A DNA stretch of 64,000 bases from Sulfitobacter guttiformis. Lineage in GTDB: Bacteria > Pseudomonadota > Alphaproteobacteria > Rhodobacterales > Rhodobacteraceae. Below the pieces are notes generated by a model. It was not told where the DNA came from. It ran no database searches and saw nothing but the letters and a program-made list of their open reading frames with translations. Position numbers and translations under genes: made by a program. Shown here one piece after another: positions 47,935 through 57,225 of this stretch. Positions within the stretch are counted from its first letter, which is position 1, and each line of letters starts with the position of its first letter. The stretch lies in NCBI RefSeq assembly GCF_003610455.1, contig NZ_RAQK01000002.1, positions 806,001-870,000 of the forward strand, in the 5' to 3' direction.

Positions 47935-48645
47935 TTAATCAAGGCGTGCCGAAGCAATGATCGGGCCCGCGCCCGCCTCCTGAACCAAAACGACAACCGG
48001 ATCAGTGCCGTCAATAGCCACCGACATATCAAGCGGGGCTGTTCCATCCCACGCACCGGCCACCGTCCAGCTGTGCGCGATGTTTTTATATGTATAGATC
48101 CGGCCACGATTTTCGCCGCGGGTAATTTCGCTGTTTTTGGCAGGAAACAGGCGCAGGACGTGGATTTCCATCGGCACCACCGAACCTGTTGGCACCTGCG
48201 CCTGAATGCGCAAGGCTGTCTCGTTGCGCTGCGCCAAGAGTGCGGTACGCAACGGTTTGGCCTGATGCTCGGCGATCGCCTTTGACAGCGCCATAGGTTT
48301 TGCGCCCACAATATCCGTCGTACCGTTTACAATCATTTCGGGGGTGTAGATCGAATTGCGCCCCGCCTTAGCCGCGTATGCGCGCTGGCGAACCGCATGA
48401 GCGGGTTGACCGAATTCATCCTTCCAACCGATATAATCCCAATAATCCACGTGAAGGGCGATTGCGATCACGTCATCGCGGTCGTCAAGTTCGGAGAAAA
48501 TTTCATCCGCCGGAGGGCAGCTAGAGCATCCTTGCGAGGTGTAAAGCTCAACCACTACTGGACTCTGCTCTGCGCCTGCCGGAACTGCAAGACAGATGTT
48601 AAGCACCAATGCGACAGTGGAGAGGGTGCGAGATGCGCGGGACAT
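47935..48645 (-). CDS. DUF1223 secreted thioredoxin-like protein
   Basis: 236 residues from ATG 48645, which starts a signal peptide (RTLSTVALVLNICLAVPAGA). The mature N-terminus has VELYTSQGCSSCPPADEIF with a CxxC pair, a thioredoxin-like fold feature of DUF1223, and later TPEMIVNGTTDIVG. Probably a periplasmic redox or thiol protein. The long in-frame upstream frame to 48927 overlaps the acnA start and is rejected. Confidence 0.82.
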   Translation of the reverse strand: MSRASRTLSTVALVLNICLAVPAGAEQSPVVVELYTSQGCSSCPPADEIFSELDDRDDVIAIALHVDYWDYIGWKDEFGQPAHAVRQRAYAAKAGRNSIYTPEMIVNGTTDIVGAKPMALSKAIAEHQAKPLRTALLAQRNETALRIQAQVPTGSVVPMEIHVLRLFPAKNSEITRGENRGRIYTYKNIAHSWTVAGAWDGTAPLDMSVAIDGTDPVVVLVQEAGAGPIIASARLD

Positions 48646-48916
48646 GTGATTCCAATCGGTACTGCTTTGATCTGCCTTTATTAGTGGCCGCTGCCTGAAA
48701 TAACCAATCAAGGTTTCGCGAGAGGATAAGCGCGCCGGCCTTCCGTCACCCTCATACAACAGGCAGCTTTGGCGAAACTCAAAAATCGGAAGAAATTGCG
48801 GCACTTTTGGTGTACAATGGTATACAATACGCATGTTTTCTGTTGAAAACCTGCGCTGAATGAGCCATCTAGACAGTAATTTCGCCCCGTAGCCATTCCC
48901 AGATTTGGAGCCAAAC

Positions 48917-51703
48917 ATGACAATCATCGTCGGTCAGGATACTGCACGCGCCCGCAAGACAATCACCGCGGGCAAACAGTCCGTTGCCTTTTATTCGATC
49001 CCCGCCGCACAGGCCGCAGGTCTGGGCGACTTCTCAAAACTGCCCGCCGCATTGAAGGTCGTACTTGAAAACATGCTGCGGTTCGAAGACGGCAAAACCG
49101 TCACCGTCGACGATATCAAGGCTTTTGCCGACTGGGGCGCACAAGGCGGCCAGAACCCGCGCGAGATCGCCTACCGCCCTGCCCGCGTACTGATGCAGGA
49201 TTTCACCGGCGTGCCTGCCGTTGTCGACCTTGCCGCGATGCGCGACGGGATTGTGGCCCTTGGCGGCGACGCAGCACAGATCAACCCGCTCAACCCTGTT
49301 GACCTCGTCATCGACCACTCCGTGATGATTGACGAATTCGGCAACCCACGCGCCTTCCAGATGAACGTGGACCGCGAATACGAGCGTAACATGGAACGCT
49401 ACACCTTTCTGAAATGGGGTCAGAATGCGTTTAATAATTTCCGCGTTGTACCGCCCGGCACCGGCATCTGCCATCAGGTGAACCTTGAATATCTGGCGCA
49501 AACCGTCTGGACCGATAAGGATCAGAATGGCGATGAAGTGGCGTATCCCGACACGCTGGTAGGCACCGACAGCCATACCACCATGGTCAACGGTATGGCC
49601 GTTCTGGGCTGGGGTGTCGGCGGGATCGAGGCAGAGGCCGCAATGCTGGGCCAGCCGATTTCCATGCTAATCCCCGAAGTTATCGGCTTTGAGCTTACCG
49701 GCCGCATGATGGAAGGCACTACCGGCACCGATCTGGTCCTCAAAGTGGTCGAACTGTTGCGCGCCAAAGGCGTGGTCAGCAAGTTTGTTGAATTCTACGG
49801 TGAGGGTCTCGACCACCTGCCCCTTGCTGACCGTGCGACAATCGCCAACATGGCACCTGAATACGGTGCCACCTGCGGCTTCTTCCCGATCGACGGCGAG
49901 ACGCTCCGCTATATGCGCACAACCGGCCGTGACGAAGACCGGATTGCACTGGTCGAAGCGTATGCAAAAGAAAATGGCATGTGGCGTGGCGACGACTATG
50001 CGCCGATCTACACCGATACGCTCTCGCTTGATATGGGTACAATCGTGCCTGCGATCTCGGGGCCAAAGCGTCCGCAGGATTACATCGCGCTTACCTCTGC
50101 ACACACCGCCTTTGGCGATTACGTGAAGGGTGTGCGCGCGGGCAAAGATGCCTCGAAAGCGCAAGAAATCACTTGGGAAGGTGAAGGCGGCCAGCCCGAG
50201 CCACGCGACATTCCAGGTGATACAGGCAGCCACAACCGCGGCTATGTCGCAACAAAAGATGGCAACTACCAGCTGCACGACGGATCGATTGTGATTGCTT
50301 CGATCACATCGTGCACCAATACATCCAACCCTTATGTAATGATTGGTGCGGGCCTTGTGGCACGCAAGGCGCGTGCCCTTGGCCTGACCCGCAAACCTTG
50401 GGTCAAGACATCGCTTGCGCCTGGCTCACAGGTTGTTTCCGCCTATCTGGAAGCTGCCGAGCTGCAGGAAGATCTGGACGCAATCGGATTTAACCTTGTT
50501 GGTTACGGCTGCACCACCTGTATCGGCAACTCAGGTCCGCTGGAGCCCGCGATCAGCAAAGCCATCAATGACTATGATCTGATCGGCACCTCGATCCTGT
50601 CGGGTAACCGTAACTTTGAAGGCCGCATTTCGCCTGATGTGCGCGCCAACTATCTTGCGTCGCCGCCGCTTGTCGTCGCTTATGCGCTGGTCGGTGACAT
50701 GAACCACGATCTGACCAATTCCCCCTTGGGTCAGGACCAGAACGGCAATGACGTCTATCTGCGCGACATCTGGCCCACCTCTGCCGAAGTGGCAGAGCTG
50801 GTCGAGAAGACAGTTACACGCGAAGCGTTCCAGACCAAATACGCGGACGTTTTCAAGGGCGACGAAAAATGGCAGGGCGTCGAGACCACAGATGCCATGA
50901 CGTATGACTGGCCACCGCAATCCACCTATGTTCAGAACCCACCCTATTTTCAGGGCATGAGCAAGGATCCCGGCGTGATCACGAACATCGAGAATGCTAA
51001 GGTTCTGGCCGTTCTGGGCGATATGATCACCACCGACCACATCAGCCCCGCAGGTTCGTTCAAGGAAACGACTCCTGCCGGTCAGTATCTGGTCGACCGT
51101 CAGGTGCCCGTGCGGGAGTTCAACTCCTATGGCTCGCGCCGCGGCAATCACGAGGTCATGATGCGCGGTACTTTTGCCAACATCCGTATCAAAAACGAGA
51201 TGCTCGATGGTGTCGAGGGCGGGTATACAAAAGGCCCTGATGGCCAACAGACCTCGATCTTTGACGCTGCTATGGCCCATCAGGCTGCCGGCACCCCGCT
51301 GGTGATTTTCGGGGGCGAGCAGTATGGCGCGGGCTCTTCGCGCGACTGGGCTGCAAAAGGGACCGCACTTCTGGGCGTCAAGGCCGTGATTGCAGAGAAC
51401 TTCGAGCGTATCCACCGCTCAAACCTTGTTGGTATGGGCGTCATCCCGTTTGAGTTCACCAATGGCGATACGCGCAAATCGTTGGGCCTCACCGGTGACG
51501 AGACAGTTAGTATTTCTGGCCTCGACACGATCAAACCGCTTCAGGAAGTGCCTTGTGTGATCACTATGGCAAATGGCGATGTAAAAGAAATCATGATCAA
51601 ATGCCGGATCGATACGGCGATCGAGATCGAATACATCGAACACGGCGGGGTGCTGCACTATGTGCTGCGCGATCTGGCAAATAAAAGTGTCGCAGCCGAG
51701 TAA
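48917..51703 (+). CDS. acnA: Aconitate hydratase A
   Basis: 928 residues; ATG 48917 preceded by TTGGAG with six-base spacing. 4Fe-4S ligands are the Cys in SCTNTSNP and the two in GCTTCIGNSG. The swivel domain contains GAGSSRDWAAKG and the IHRSNLVGMG motif. It isomerises citrate and isocitrate in the TCA cycle. A 271-bp intergenic region separates it from the divergent DUF1223 gene and should hold both promoters; I see no strong site there. Confidence 0.96.
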   Translation: MTIIVGQDTARARKTITAGKQSVAFYSIPAAQAAGLGDFSKLPAALKVVLENMLRFEDGKTVTVDDIKAFADWGAQGGQNPREIAYRPARVLMQDFTGVPAVVDLAAMRDGIVALGGDAAQINPLNPVDLVIDHSVMIDEFGNPRAFQMNVDREYERNMERYTFLKWGQNAFNNFRVVPPGTGICHQVNLEYLAQTVWTDKDQNGDEVAYPDTLVGTDSHTTMVNGMAVLGWGVGGIEAEAAMLGQPISMLIPEVIGFELTGRMMEGTTGTDLVLKVVELLRAKGVVSKFVEFYGEGLDHLPLADRATIANMAPEYGATCGFFPIDGETLRYMRTTGRDEDRIALVEAYAKENGMWRGDDYAPIYTDTLSLDMGTIVPAISGPKRPQDYIALTSAHTAFGDYVKGVRAGKDASKAQEITWEGEGGQPEPRDIPGDTGSHNRGYVATKDGNYQLHDGSIVIASITSCTNTSNPYVMIGAGLVARKARALGLTRKPWVKTSLAPGSQVVSAYLEAAELQEDLDAIGFNLVGYGCTTCIGNSGPLEPAISKAINDYDLIGTSILSGNRNFEGRISPDVRANYLASPPLVVAYALVGDMNHDLTNSPLGQDQNGNDVYLRDIWPTSAEVAELVEKTVTREAFQTKYADVFKGDEKWQGVETTDAMTYDWPPQSTYVQNPPYFQGMSKDPGVITNIENAKVLAVLGDMITTDHISPAGSFKETTPAGQYLVDRQVPVREFNSYGSRRGNHEVMMRGTFANIRIKNEMLDGVEGGYTKGPDGQQTSIFDAAMAHQAAGTPLVIFGGEQYGAGSSRDWAAKGTALLGVKAVIAENFERIHRSNLVGMGVIPFEFTNGDTRKSLGLTGDETVSISGLDTIKPLQEVPCVITMANGDVKEIMIKCRIDTAIEIEYIEHGGVLHYVLRDLANKSVAAE

Positions 51704-51725
51704 ACCACCGCCAAACAGTTTCAAA

Positions 51726-51759
51726 GGGCCCCCTGTACCTACAGGGGGCCCTTTTTTTT
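51726..51759 (+). terminator. Strong intrinsic terminator of acnA
   Basis: A perfect 11-bp stem GGGCCCCCTGT/ACAGGGGGCCC (51726-51736 with 51741-51751) with loop ACCT, followed by eight T residues (51752-51759). Confidence 0.93.
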
Positions 51760-51858
51760 GTGGACGCCCCTCAAGTAGAACCCCCACCCCTTGTTCGGGT
51801 GGAGAAATGGCCCTGCAGCGCTACGTCCAGTGTCACACCTAATAGGAAGGATCGCACC

Positions 51859-52398
51859 ATGACACAAACAGCACAGCGTCCCGGAAACCGCCTGATGGAC
51901 CGCCCCGAATATAAAACGAAGATGAAGCCCCTGACCCGCTCCCCCGCGACAAGCGTTTTTGACGCTGTATCGGCAATGTCGGAAAAGAACTACGGCTCGG
52001 TTATCATCGTCGACGCCCAAGAAAAAGTGATCGGAGTGGTCACAGAACGCGATGTGATGAATAAGCTGGTCGGCAAAGGGCTGGACGCCAAAACGACAAG
52101 TTTGTCAGAAATTATGACAGAAAACCCGCGTCTGGCGCAGGAGACGGATGATATGCTTGATTGGCTCCGCATTATGTCGAACGAGCGTTTTCGCCGCCTG
52201 CCCGTCGTAGACGCAGAGGGGCGCATAAAGGCCGTGTTCACACAGGGCGATTTTGTTTCATACACTTGGCCAGACCTCATCTATCAAATGAAATCAATCG
52301 CCACTGCAACAATTACGAAAAACTGGGCGCCATTCCTGATTGGCGGCGGTATCGCCCTTTATTCCATCGTAATGGTCGTTGTCGTCGGGATGATGTAA
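51859..52398 (+). CDS. CBS-pair protein with C-terminal membrane helix
   Basis: 179 residues from ATG 51859 with AGGAAGG eight bases upstream; the earlier in-frame start at 51760 sits close to the acnA terminator. Two CBS motifs, about 20-75 (SVFDAVSAMSEKNYGSVIIV) and about 80-140 (LDWLRIMSNERFRRLPVVD). A single hydrophobic helix (APFLIGGGIALYSIVMVVVV) closes it. CBS pairs bind adenine nucleotides and usually regulate a partner; here likely a membrane partner. It converges with the ccm operon. Confidence 0.85.
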   Translation: MTQTAQRPGNRLMDRPEYKTKMKPLTRSPATSVFDAVSAMSEKNYGSVIIVDAQEKVIGVVTERDVMNKLVGKGLDAKTTSLSEIMTENPRLAQETDDMLDWLRIMSNERFRRLPVVDAEGRIKAVFTQGDFVSYTWPDLIYQMKSIATATITKNWAPFLIGGGIALYSIVMVVVVGMM

Positions 52399-52402
52399 CT
52401 GC

Positions 52403-52945
52403 TCATTGCTCCGCTTGCGCGGCTTGTAGCACGGGCAAAAACCGCTGCTCGTAGTCGCTGCCGATCAACGGGCCTGCGAAACGGAACAAGACAGTCCCGT
52501 CCCCATCCAGAATAAATGTCTCGGGTGGGGCCGTGACACCCCAATCGATTGCCTTGCGCCCCTGTGGGTCAAAGCCGACACCGGCAAAGGGATTGTCGTC
52601 GTTTATAAGATATTGGGTAGCAGCGCGTTCGGTATCTTTGAAATTAATCCCGATGATGTTCACGCCTTGCGATTTCATCTCCAGCAACTTGGGGTGCTCG
52701 GCACGACAAGGCGGGCACCAACTGGCCCAGAAATTAACCAAAGTCACCTCACCCGTTGCTAACATCGCGTTAGTCGCGGGCGGAAACCCGACCAAATCAC
52801 GCTCGGGCACGCCAGGTGCCATCTGCCCGACCAAGGTGGAGGGAATGCCATTAGGATCGTCACGGAACATCCCGAAAAACGCCAAAGCTACGAAAGCAGC
52901 AAAAATAAGCGGTGGCGCGACCATAAGCGGGCTAATTTTTGACAT
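52403..52945 (-). CDS. ccmG: Cytochrome c maturation thioredoxin CcmG/DsbE
   Basis: 180 residues from ATG 52945, anchored by an N-terminal helix (PLMVAPPLIFAAFVALAFFG). The thioredoxin active site is CPPC in NFWASWCPPCRAEH, with GVTAPPETFILDG (cis-Pro). It reduces apocytochrome c heme-binding thiols in the periplasm. The start lies within ccmD (14-base overlap), so the unit is ccmA-B-C-D-G. Upstream in-frame starts to 52984 lie inside ccmD and are rejected. Confidence 0.93.
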   Translation of the reverse strand: MSKISPLMVAPPLIFAAFVALAFFGMFRDDPNGIPSTLVGQMAPGVPERDLVGFPPATNAMLATGEVTLVNFWASWCPPCRAEHPKLLEMKSQGVNIIGINFKDTERAATQYLINDDNPFAGVGFDPQGRKAIDWGVTAPPETFILDGDGTVLFRFAGPLIGSDYEQRFLPVLQAAQAEQ

Positions 52946-53096
52946 CGCGCGCTGTCTCCTGTTCCATCTTTTTGAGCGCAGCACGTGCCTTTCGGCCCCG
53001 CCGCAACGTCACAATAACTAACCCCGCCAGAAGAAGAAGAGTGACGCCGTAGGCGCCCAATACCTCGGCGGCGTATTTTCCCAGATCCGGCATCAT
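52932..53096 (-). CDS. ccmD: Heme exporter protein CcmD
   Basis: 54 residues, ATG at 53094-53096 on the minus strand, TAG at 52932-52934. One membrane helix (LGAYGVTLLLLAGLVIVTL), then a basic segment (RRGRKARAALKKME), the standard CcmD layout. It stabilises CcmC-CcmE heme transfer. The gene overlaps the ccmC stop at its start and ccmG at its end, which makes it easy to miss. Family identity is from context and topology. Confidence 0.85.
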   Translation of the reverse strand: MMPDLGKYAAEVLGAYGVTLLLLAGLVIVTLRRGRKARAALKKMEQETARDVKN

Positions 53097-53824
53097 GCAC
53101 TCCGCTCCAGCCGGACGGCCAGCGCACGCGTGCGGCGCAGGGCGATTTCAGTACCCGTGCGGTAGAGGACCAGAGCGATAAACAACAGCGAGAACCCCGC
53201 GATCGAAATAACCAGCGGCTGCCAGAACACGTCGGAAATATTCTCTTCCTTGTCGAGGCTGAGAGTAGCCCCCTGATGTAGACCCTGACTCCAGAACAAA
53301 ACAGCATAGCGAGACATCAGCGCAAAGACCGACCCGACGAGGCATAATACAGACGTCAGATCGGCCGCCGTGTCAGGATCATCGACAGCCTCCCACAATG
53401 CGATATATCCTAGATAGAATAAAAACAGGATCAGGAACGATGTCAGCCGCGGGTCCCACGCCCACCATGTTCCCCACATCGGTTGGCCCCAGATCGCACC
53501 GGTCAGCAGGCCGATCACCGTCATTACCAACCCAACGGGGGCCGCAGCACGCGCGGCCAGTGCGCTCACGTGATGGCGGCGCACCAACCAGACAAGCGAT
53601 GCAATCAGCATCATAATCCATGCGTTGATCGCGATCCATGCGGAGGGCACGTGGATATAGATGATTTTCACAGTGGATCCCTGACGGAAGTCATCGGGCG
53701 TTGCAAAGAAACCCCAGATCAAACCCACGCTGATACCAATTGCCGCAGCGCCCCAAGCAAAGGGCTGCACGCGCGCACTCAGCGCCAAGAACTTTACCGG
53801 ATTTGCGTATTCCCATAATGACAT
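53093..53824 (-). CDS. ccmC: Heme exporter/lyase subunit CcmC
   Basis: 243 residues, six membrane helices. The tryptophan-rich heme-handling motif WGTWWAWDPRLTS is present, with conserved histidines before and after (IYIHVPSAW and the later periplasmic loop). CcmC loads heme onto CcmE in the periplasm. Between it and ccmB lies a 50-bp gap; it overlaps ccmD by a few bases. Confidence 0.95.
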   Translation of the reverse strand: MSLWEYANPVKFLALSARVQPFAWGAAAIGISVGLIWGFFATPDDFRQGSTVKIIYIHVPSAWIAINAWIMMLIASLVWLVRRHHVSALAARAAAPVGLVMTVIGLLTGAIWGQPMWGTWWAWDPRLTSFLILFLFYLGYIALWEAVDDPDTAADLTSVLCLVGSVFALMSRYAVLFWSQGLHQGATLSLDKEENISDVFWQPLVISIAGFSLLFIALVLYRTGTEIALRRTRALAVRLERSA

Positions 53825-53874
53825 AGCAGGTACCTAATACTCCGTTTGGGTAAGCTCAATGGATAAGGGAATTC

Positions 53875-54531
53875 TCACCGGATTGTCATCCGCAAAGCAG
53901 CCGCAGCGGCAAAGGGCAGCAACGCCACCGAACCGAGACTGATCCCTGCGAGCAAAAGCAGCGGAGTTTCCGCCGCCATTCCGATTGCGCCACGCCGCGC
54001 CGCCTCTGCCCCGAAAATCAGCGTTGGCACATAAAGCGGCAGCACCAGCAACGACATGAGAAGACCACCGCGTTTGATGCCCACCGTCAGCGCCGCGCCA
54101 AAAGTGCCGATCATCGACAGGGCCGGCGTACCCAACAACAGCGAAAGCACAAGCCATCCGAACCCCTGTGTCGGCAGATTCAGAAGAATGCCCAAAAAAG
54201 GTGCCGCCAGAACAAGCGGCAATCCGGTCGTGATCCAATGGGCAAGCGCCTTGACCGCCAATGCAGCCTCGAGCGGCAGCGGCGCGGTGGCCAGAACATC
54301 CAGTGTGCCATCCTCGAAATCAAGCGCCAGCAACCGGTCAAGCGAGAGCAGGCAGGCCAGCAACGCGCCCAGCCACAAAATACCGGGTGCAATGGAGGAC
54401 AACAGCGCGCTTTGCGGCCCCACGCTGAAAGGCACGAGCACCGTTAATATCAGAAAAAAAGCAAGTCCAAGGCCAAAACCTCCGCCCGCACGCAGCGCAA
54501 GACGTAGATCGCGTATGAGAAGAGCAATCAC
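53875..54531 (-). CDS. ccmB: Heme exporter permease CcmB
   Basis: 218 residues, six hydrophobic helices. The CcmB pattern is recognisable: [20 protein letters not shown] at the N-terminus, [20 protein letters not shown] in the first cytoplasmic loop (the coupling helix) and [20 protein letters not shown]. It forms the membrane part of the CcmAB ABC transporter, which releases holo-CcmE. Overlaps the ccmA stop by four bases. Confidence 0.93.
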   Translation of the reverse strand: MIALLIRDLRLALRAGGGFGLGLAFFLILTVLVPFSVGPQSALLSSIAPGILWLGALLACLLSLDRLLALDFEDGTLDVLATAPLPLEAALAVKALAHWITTGLPLVLAAPFLGILLNLPTQGFGWLVLSLLLGTPALSMIGTFGAALTVGIKRGGLLMSLLVLPLYVPTLIFGAEAARRGAIGMAAETPLLLLAGISLGSVALLPFAAAAALRMTIR

Positions 54532-55145
54532 AAAAAGGCCTCGTCACTAGCACCGTGGACCGCCGAAGGCGCTGCACGAAAGCCGCTCACGTCAAAAATC
54601 TTTGCTTCCAACCCCAAATCAATATGGGTCGCCAACAGTGCCATGCCGCCTGCCCTGAGATGGCCGCGCACCGCTGCCGCAAACATCCCTACGGCACCCA
54701 GATCAAGCGAGACTGTCGGCTCATCGAGTACCCAGATAGGCCGTCCCGTGACCATCAGCCGGGCCAGCCCCGCCCGCCGCTTTTGCCCCGCCGACAATGT
54801 ACCTGTCAGCCGGTCCGCCAGTGGCTCCAACCCATATGCCCCCAGTGCGATTGCAATATCGCGCTGCCCGTACACTGCCGCCCAGAACTGTAAATTCTCC
54901 GCTACGCTGAGCATGGATTTCAAGCCGTCGGCATGGCCCGCATAGGCAACGGCGTCGGCGGCACCCTCCAGCGTTCCAGACAGCGGCGGCTGTAGGCCTG
55001 CAATGGTGCGCAGCAGAGTTGTCTTGCCCGAACCATTAGGCCCACGCAGGATCAGCGCCTCTCCGCCTTCCAGCGTGAATGATACACCGCCGAGAACCGG
55101 CACACCACCGCGCGCGACGGCAACATCTGTCAGGCGTAGTGCCAC
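54528..55145 (-). CDS. ccmA: Heme exporter ATP-binding protein CcmA
   Basis: 205 residues, a single ABC ATPase domain: Walker [14 protein letters not shown] near residue 35, signature [14 protein letters not shown] near 117, and Walker [16 protein letters not shown]. The H-loop is ATHIDLG. Its length is normal for CcmA. First gene of the ccmABCDG operon and preceded by the Mth938-like gene, six bases away. Confidence 0.95.
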   Translation of the reverse strand: MALRLTDVAVARGGVPVLGGVSFTLEGGEALILRGPNGSGKTTLLRTIAGLQPPLSGTLEGAADAVAYAGHADGLKSMLSVAENLQFWAAVYGQRDIAIALGAYGLEPLADRLTGTLSAGQKRRAGLARLMVTGRPIWVLDEPTVSLDLGAVGMFAAAVRGHLRAGGMALLATHIDLGLEAKIFDVSGFRAAPSAVHGASDEAFL

Positions 55146-55150
55146 CGACG

Positions 55151-55504
55151 CTAGATCGGGAGCATGGCAAGGGCCACACGACGCCCCTCGCTCAGCAAAA
55201 CATTGTAGGTTCGCGCCGCAGCGGGGGAAGACATGGCCTCTACGCCTACCCCAGCGTCTTCAAGACGCGAGCGAAGACCTTGTGGCAAATGCGCTATCTC
55301 GCCTCCAGTGCCGATGAAAATAACATCCGCTTCGGTGACCAGTGCCTCAAGTGCTGCGACATCCTCAAAACCGCCCCACGTACGCGTGCCGGACGGCGCG
55401 GCGATTACCGGCCCTTGCACAACCTGCCCGCCGATGCGGAAAAAGCCGGGACCATACCCTTCGACAGGCTTGGCATCGTTAAAGACAATCTCGTTTAATC
55501 GCAT
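55151..55504 (-). CDS. Mth938-like (DUF498) protein
   Basis: 117 residues. The Mth938 fold segments are present: [18 protein letters not shown] near the N-terminus, [14 protein letters not shown] and a late [19 protein letters not shown]. Found near secDF and ccm genes in many alphaproteobacteria; the eukaryotic relative (NDUFAF3) helps complex I assembly, so a respiratory assembly role is plausible. Confidence 0.85.
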   Translation of the reverse strand: MRLNEIVFNDAKPVEGYGPGFFRIGGQVVQGPVIAAPSGTRTWGGFEDVAALEALVTEADVIFIGTGGEIAHLPQGLRSRLEDAGVGVEAMSSPAAARTYNVLLSEGRRVALAMLPI

Positions 55505-55507
55505 GAT

Positions 55508-56263
55508 TTATCCTTTCCACAGCGGCAGCCCGACAATAGCCGATACAGCAATCACGATATAGGCCACATTACGAAAAAGACGCTCGGCAGAGGGGTCAAA
55601 AAGACGCGCCCCGATAATATTCGCAATGAGGTTCGGCACACCGACAAGAACACCGAGAAATGCAATCGACCAGTTCATTAGCCCGAAGGCCCAAAGAATC
55701 GGAAAAAGTAGTAGATCAAGCGCGACGAGATAAAGCAGAAAATTGGCGCGGATCACAGCAGCGGGCAGTGTGCTGGCCATGTAGAGCATGATCACCGGCG
55801 GTCCGGGAATGCCTGCAAAACCTGTCATGAAACCGCCGGCCGCACCTGCCGCCACCACCAAACGCTGAGTCAGCGCCCCTTTCAGCCGCCAGCCTGCGAT
55901 CGTGAGCGCCAGTAGGGCAAAGACGGATATCGAGACGACCCAGCCAAAGGCGGCCGGATCCATGCTGGTCAATGCCCATAGGCCCAGCGGTAGGGCGAGA
56001 AGCGCACCGAGGACAAGCAGACCCACCTCCCGTGGCTCACCGTCACGCCATGCGGCGCGTGCATTGGGCAAGGGCCCAATTAATTCGGCACAAATAAGGA
56101 ATGTCACGGCTTCAACAGGCGGCAAAACCGTGCTTGCAACCGGCATGATAATCATCGCGGATCCAAAGCCCGCAAATCCGCGCACCAAGCCCGCGATAAA
56201 TACTGCGACGACCAACCAGACCAGCCCTTGCGTTGCGAGGGCCGAGGTCAGGATTTCAGGCAT
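55508..56263 (-). CDS. TauE/SafE-family membrane transporter
   Basis: 251 residues from ATG 56263 (a TTG just before it is possible). Seven to eight membrane helices with the repeated glycine-rich motif GLVRGFAGFGSAMIIMPVAS and, in the second half, GGFMTGFAGIPGPPVIMLYM. TSUP transporters carry sulfite, sulfoacetate or other organosulfur anions; substrate here unknown. It overlaps the secF end by eight bases. Confidence 0.88.
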   Translation of the reverse strand: MPEILTSALATQGLVWLVVAVFIAGLVRGFAGFGSAMIIMPVASTVLPPVEAVTFLICAELIGPLPNARAAWRDGEPREVGLLVLGALLALPLGLWALTSMDPAAFGWVVSISVFALLALTIAGWRLKGALTQRLVVAAGAAGGFMTGFAGIPGPPVIMLYMASTLPAAVIRANFLLYLVALDLLLFPILWAFGLMNWSIAFLGVLVGVPNLIANIIGARLFDPSAERLFRNVAYIVIAVSAIVGLPLWKG

Positions 56264-57224
56264 CAATGTTTGCGAATTGATTCCCGGAGTTCGCGTCAGG
56301 CTTGGAGAAGTCGCGTGTCACCCCGAAATAAAGAAGCGCTGCCGTGGCCACGAAAATCGATGAATATGTACCGACAATCACGCCCCAGATCATCGCGAAA
56401 ACGAATCCGCGGATAACGTCACCACCCAATACAAATAACGCAATCAGCGCCAGAAGCGTGGTGAAAGAAGTCATGAAGGTCCGGCTCAACGTCTCGTTGA
56501 TGGACATGTTCAACACTTCCTTGAGGGGCCTGCTTTTGTATTTGCGCAGGTTCTCGCGCACACGGTCAAACACCACCACTGTGTCGTTCAGAGAATACCC
56601 CACGATCGTGAGCAGCGCTGCAATAATCGCGAGATCAAACCGGATTTGAACCTCCGAGAAGACACCTATGGTAAGCACCACATCATGGACAAGCGCCAGA
56701 ACGGCACCTGCAGCAAACTGCCATTCGAACCGGAGCCAGATGTAGATCAGAACCGCCCCCATCGCTAATATAATTGCGATAATCGCAGTATTAATCAACT
56801 CACCCGAAACTTTTGGCCCCACCGATTCCACCGAGATGAACTTGATGTCGGGACGCACTTCCTTCAGCGCGCCCTCGACCGCTTGAATCAATTCTGCGGT
56901 GACGGCCTCTTGCTCGTCTTGTGCCTGAATCCGAACCATTGCTACGTTCTGATCAGGGCCGAACGAGGGATCGAACACTTCCGTGATAGTGATATCGCCC
57001 AGATCCAGCGTTGTCATCGCATCGCGGTATTCTGATATGATTACGGGGCGCGGGCTCTCGGTGCGGATTGTTGTGCCGCCCCTGAAGTCGATACCGAAGT
57101 TAAGTCCCTGAATCAGAAAAGATGCAAAGGCCACAACCATCATAAGACCAGAGATACCCAGCCACAGCTTCCAACGGGTGAAGAAATCGAAATTAGTGTT
57201 CTGTTTGACAAGTCTAAAGCGCAT
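56256..57224 (-). CDS. secF: Protein translocase subunit SecF
   Basis: 322 residues, six membrane helices. SecF motifs FGIDFRGGTTIRTE in the first periplasmic loop, VGYSLNDTVVVFDRVRENLR and the MSINETLSRTFMTSFTTLLA segment are intact. With SecD it pulls preproteins through SecYEG using the proton gradient. One base separates it from secD. Confidence 0.96.
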   Translation of the reverse strand: MRFRLVKQNTNFDFFTRWKLWLGISGLMMVVAFASFLIQGLNFGIDFRGGTTIRTESPRPVIISEYRDAMTTLDLGDITITEVFDPSFGPDQNVAMVRIQAQDEQEAVTAELIQAVEGALKEVRPDIKFISVESVGPKVSGELINTAIIAIILAMGAVLIYIWLRFEWQFAAGAVLALVHDVVLTIGVFSEVQIRFDLAIIAALLTIVGYSLNDTVVVFDRVRENLRKYKSRPLKEVLNMSINETLSRTFMTSFTTLLALIALFVLGGDVIRGFVFAMIWGVIVGTYSSIFVATAALLYFGVTRDFSKPDANSGNQFANIDA

Positions 57225-57225
57225 A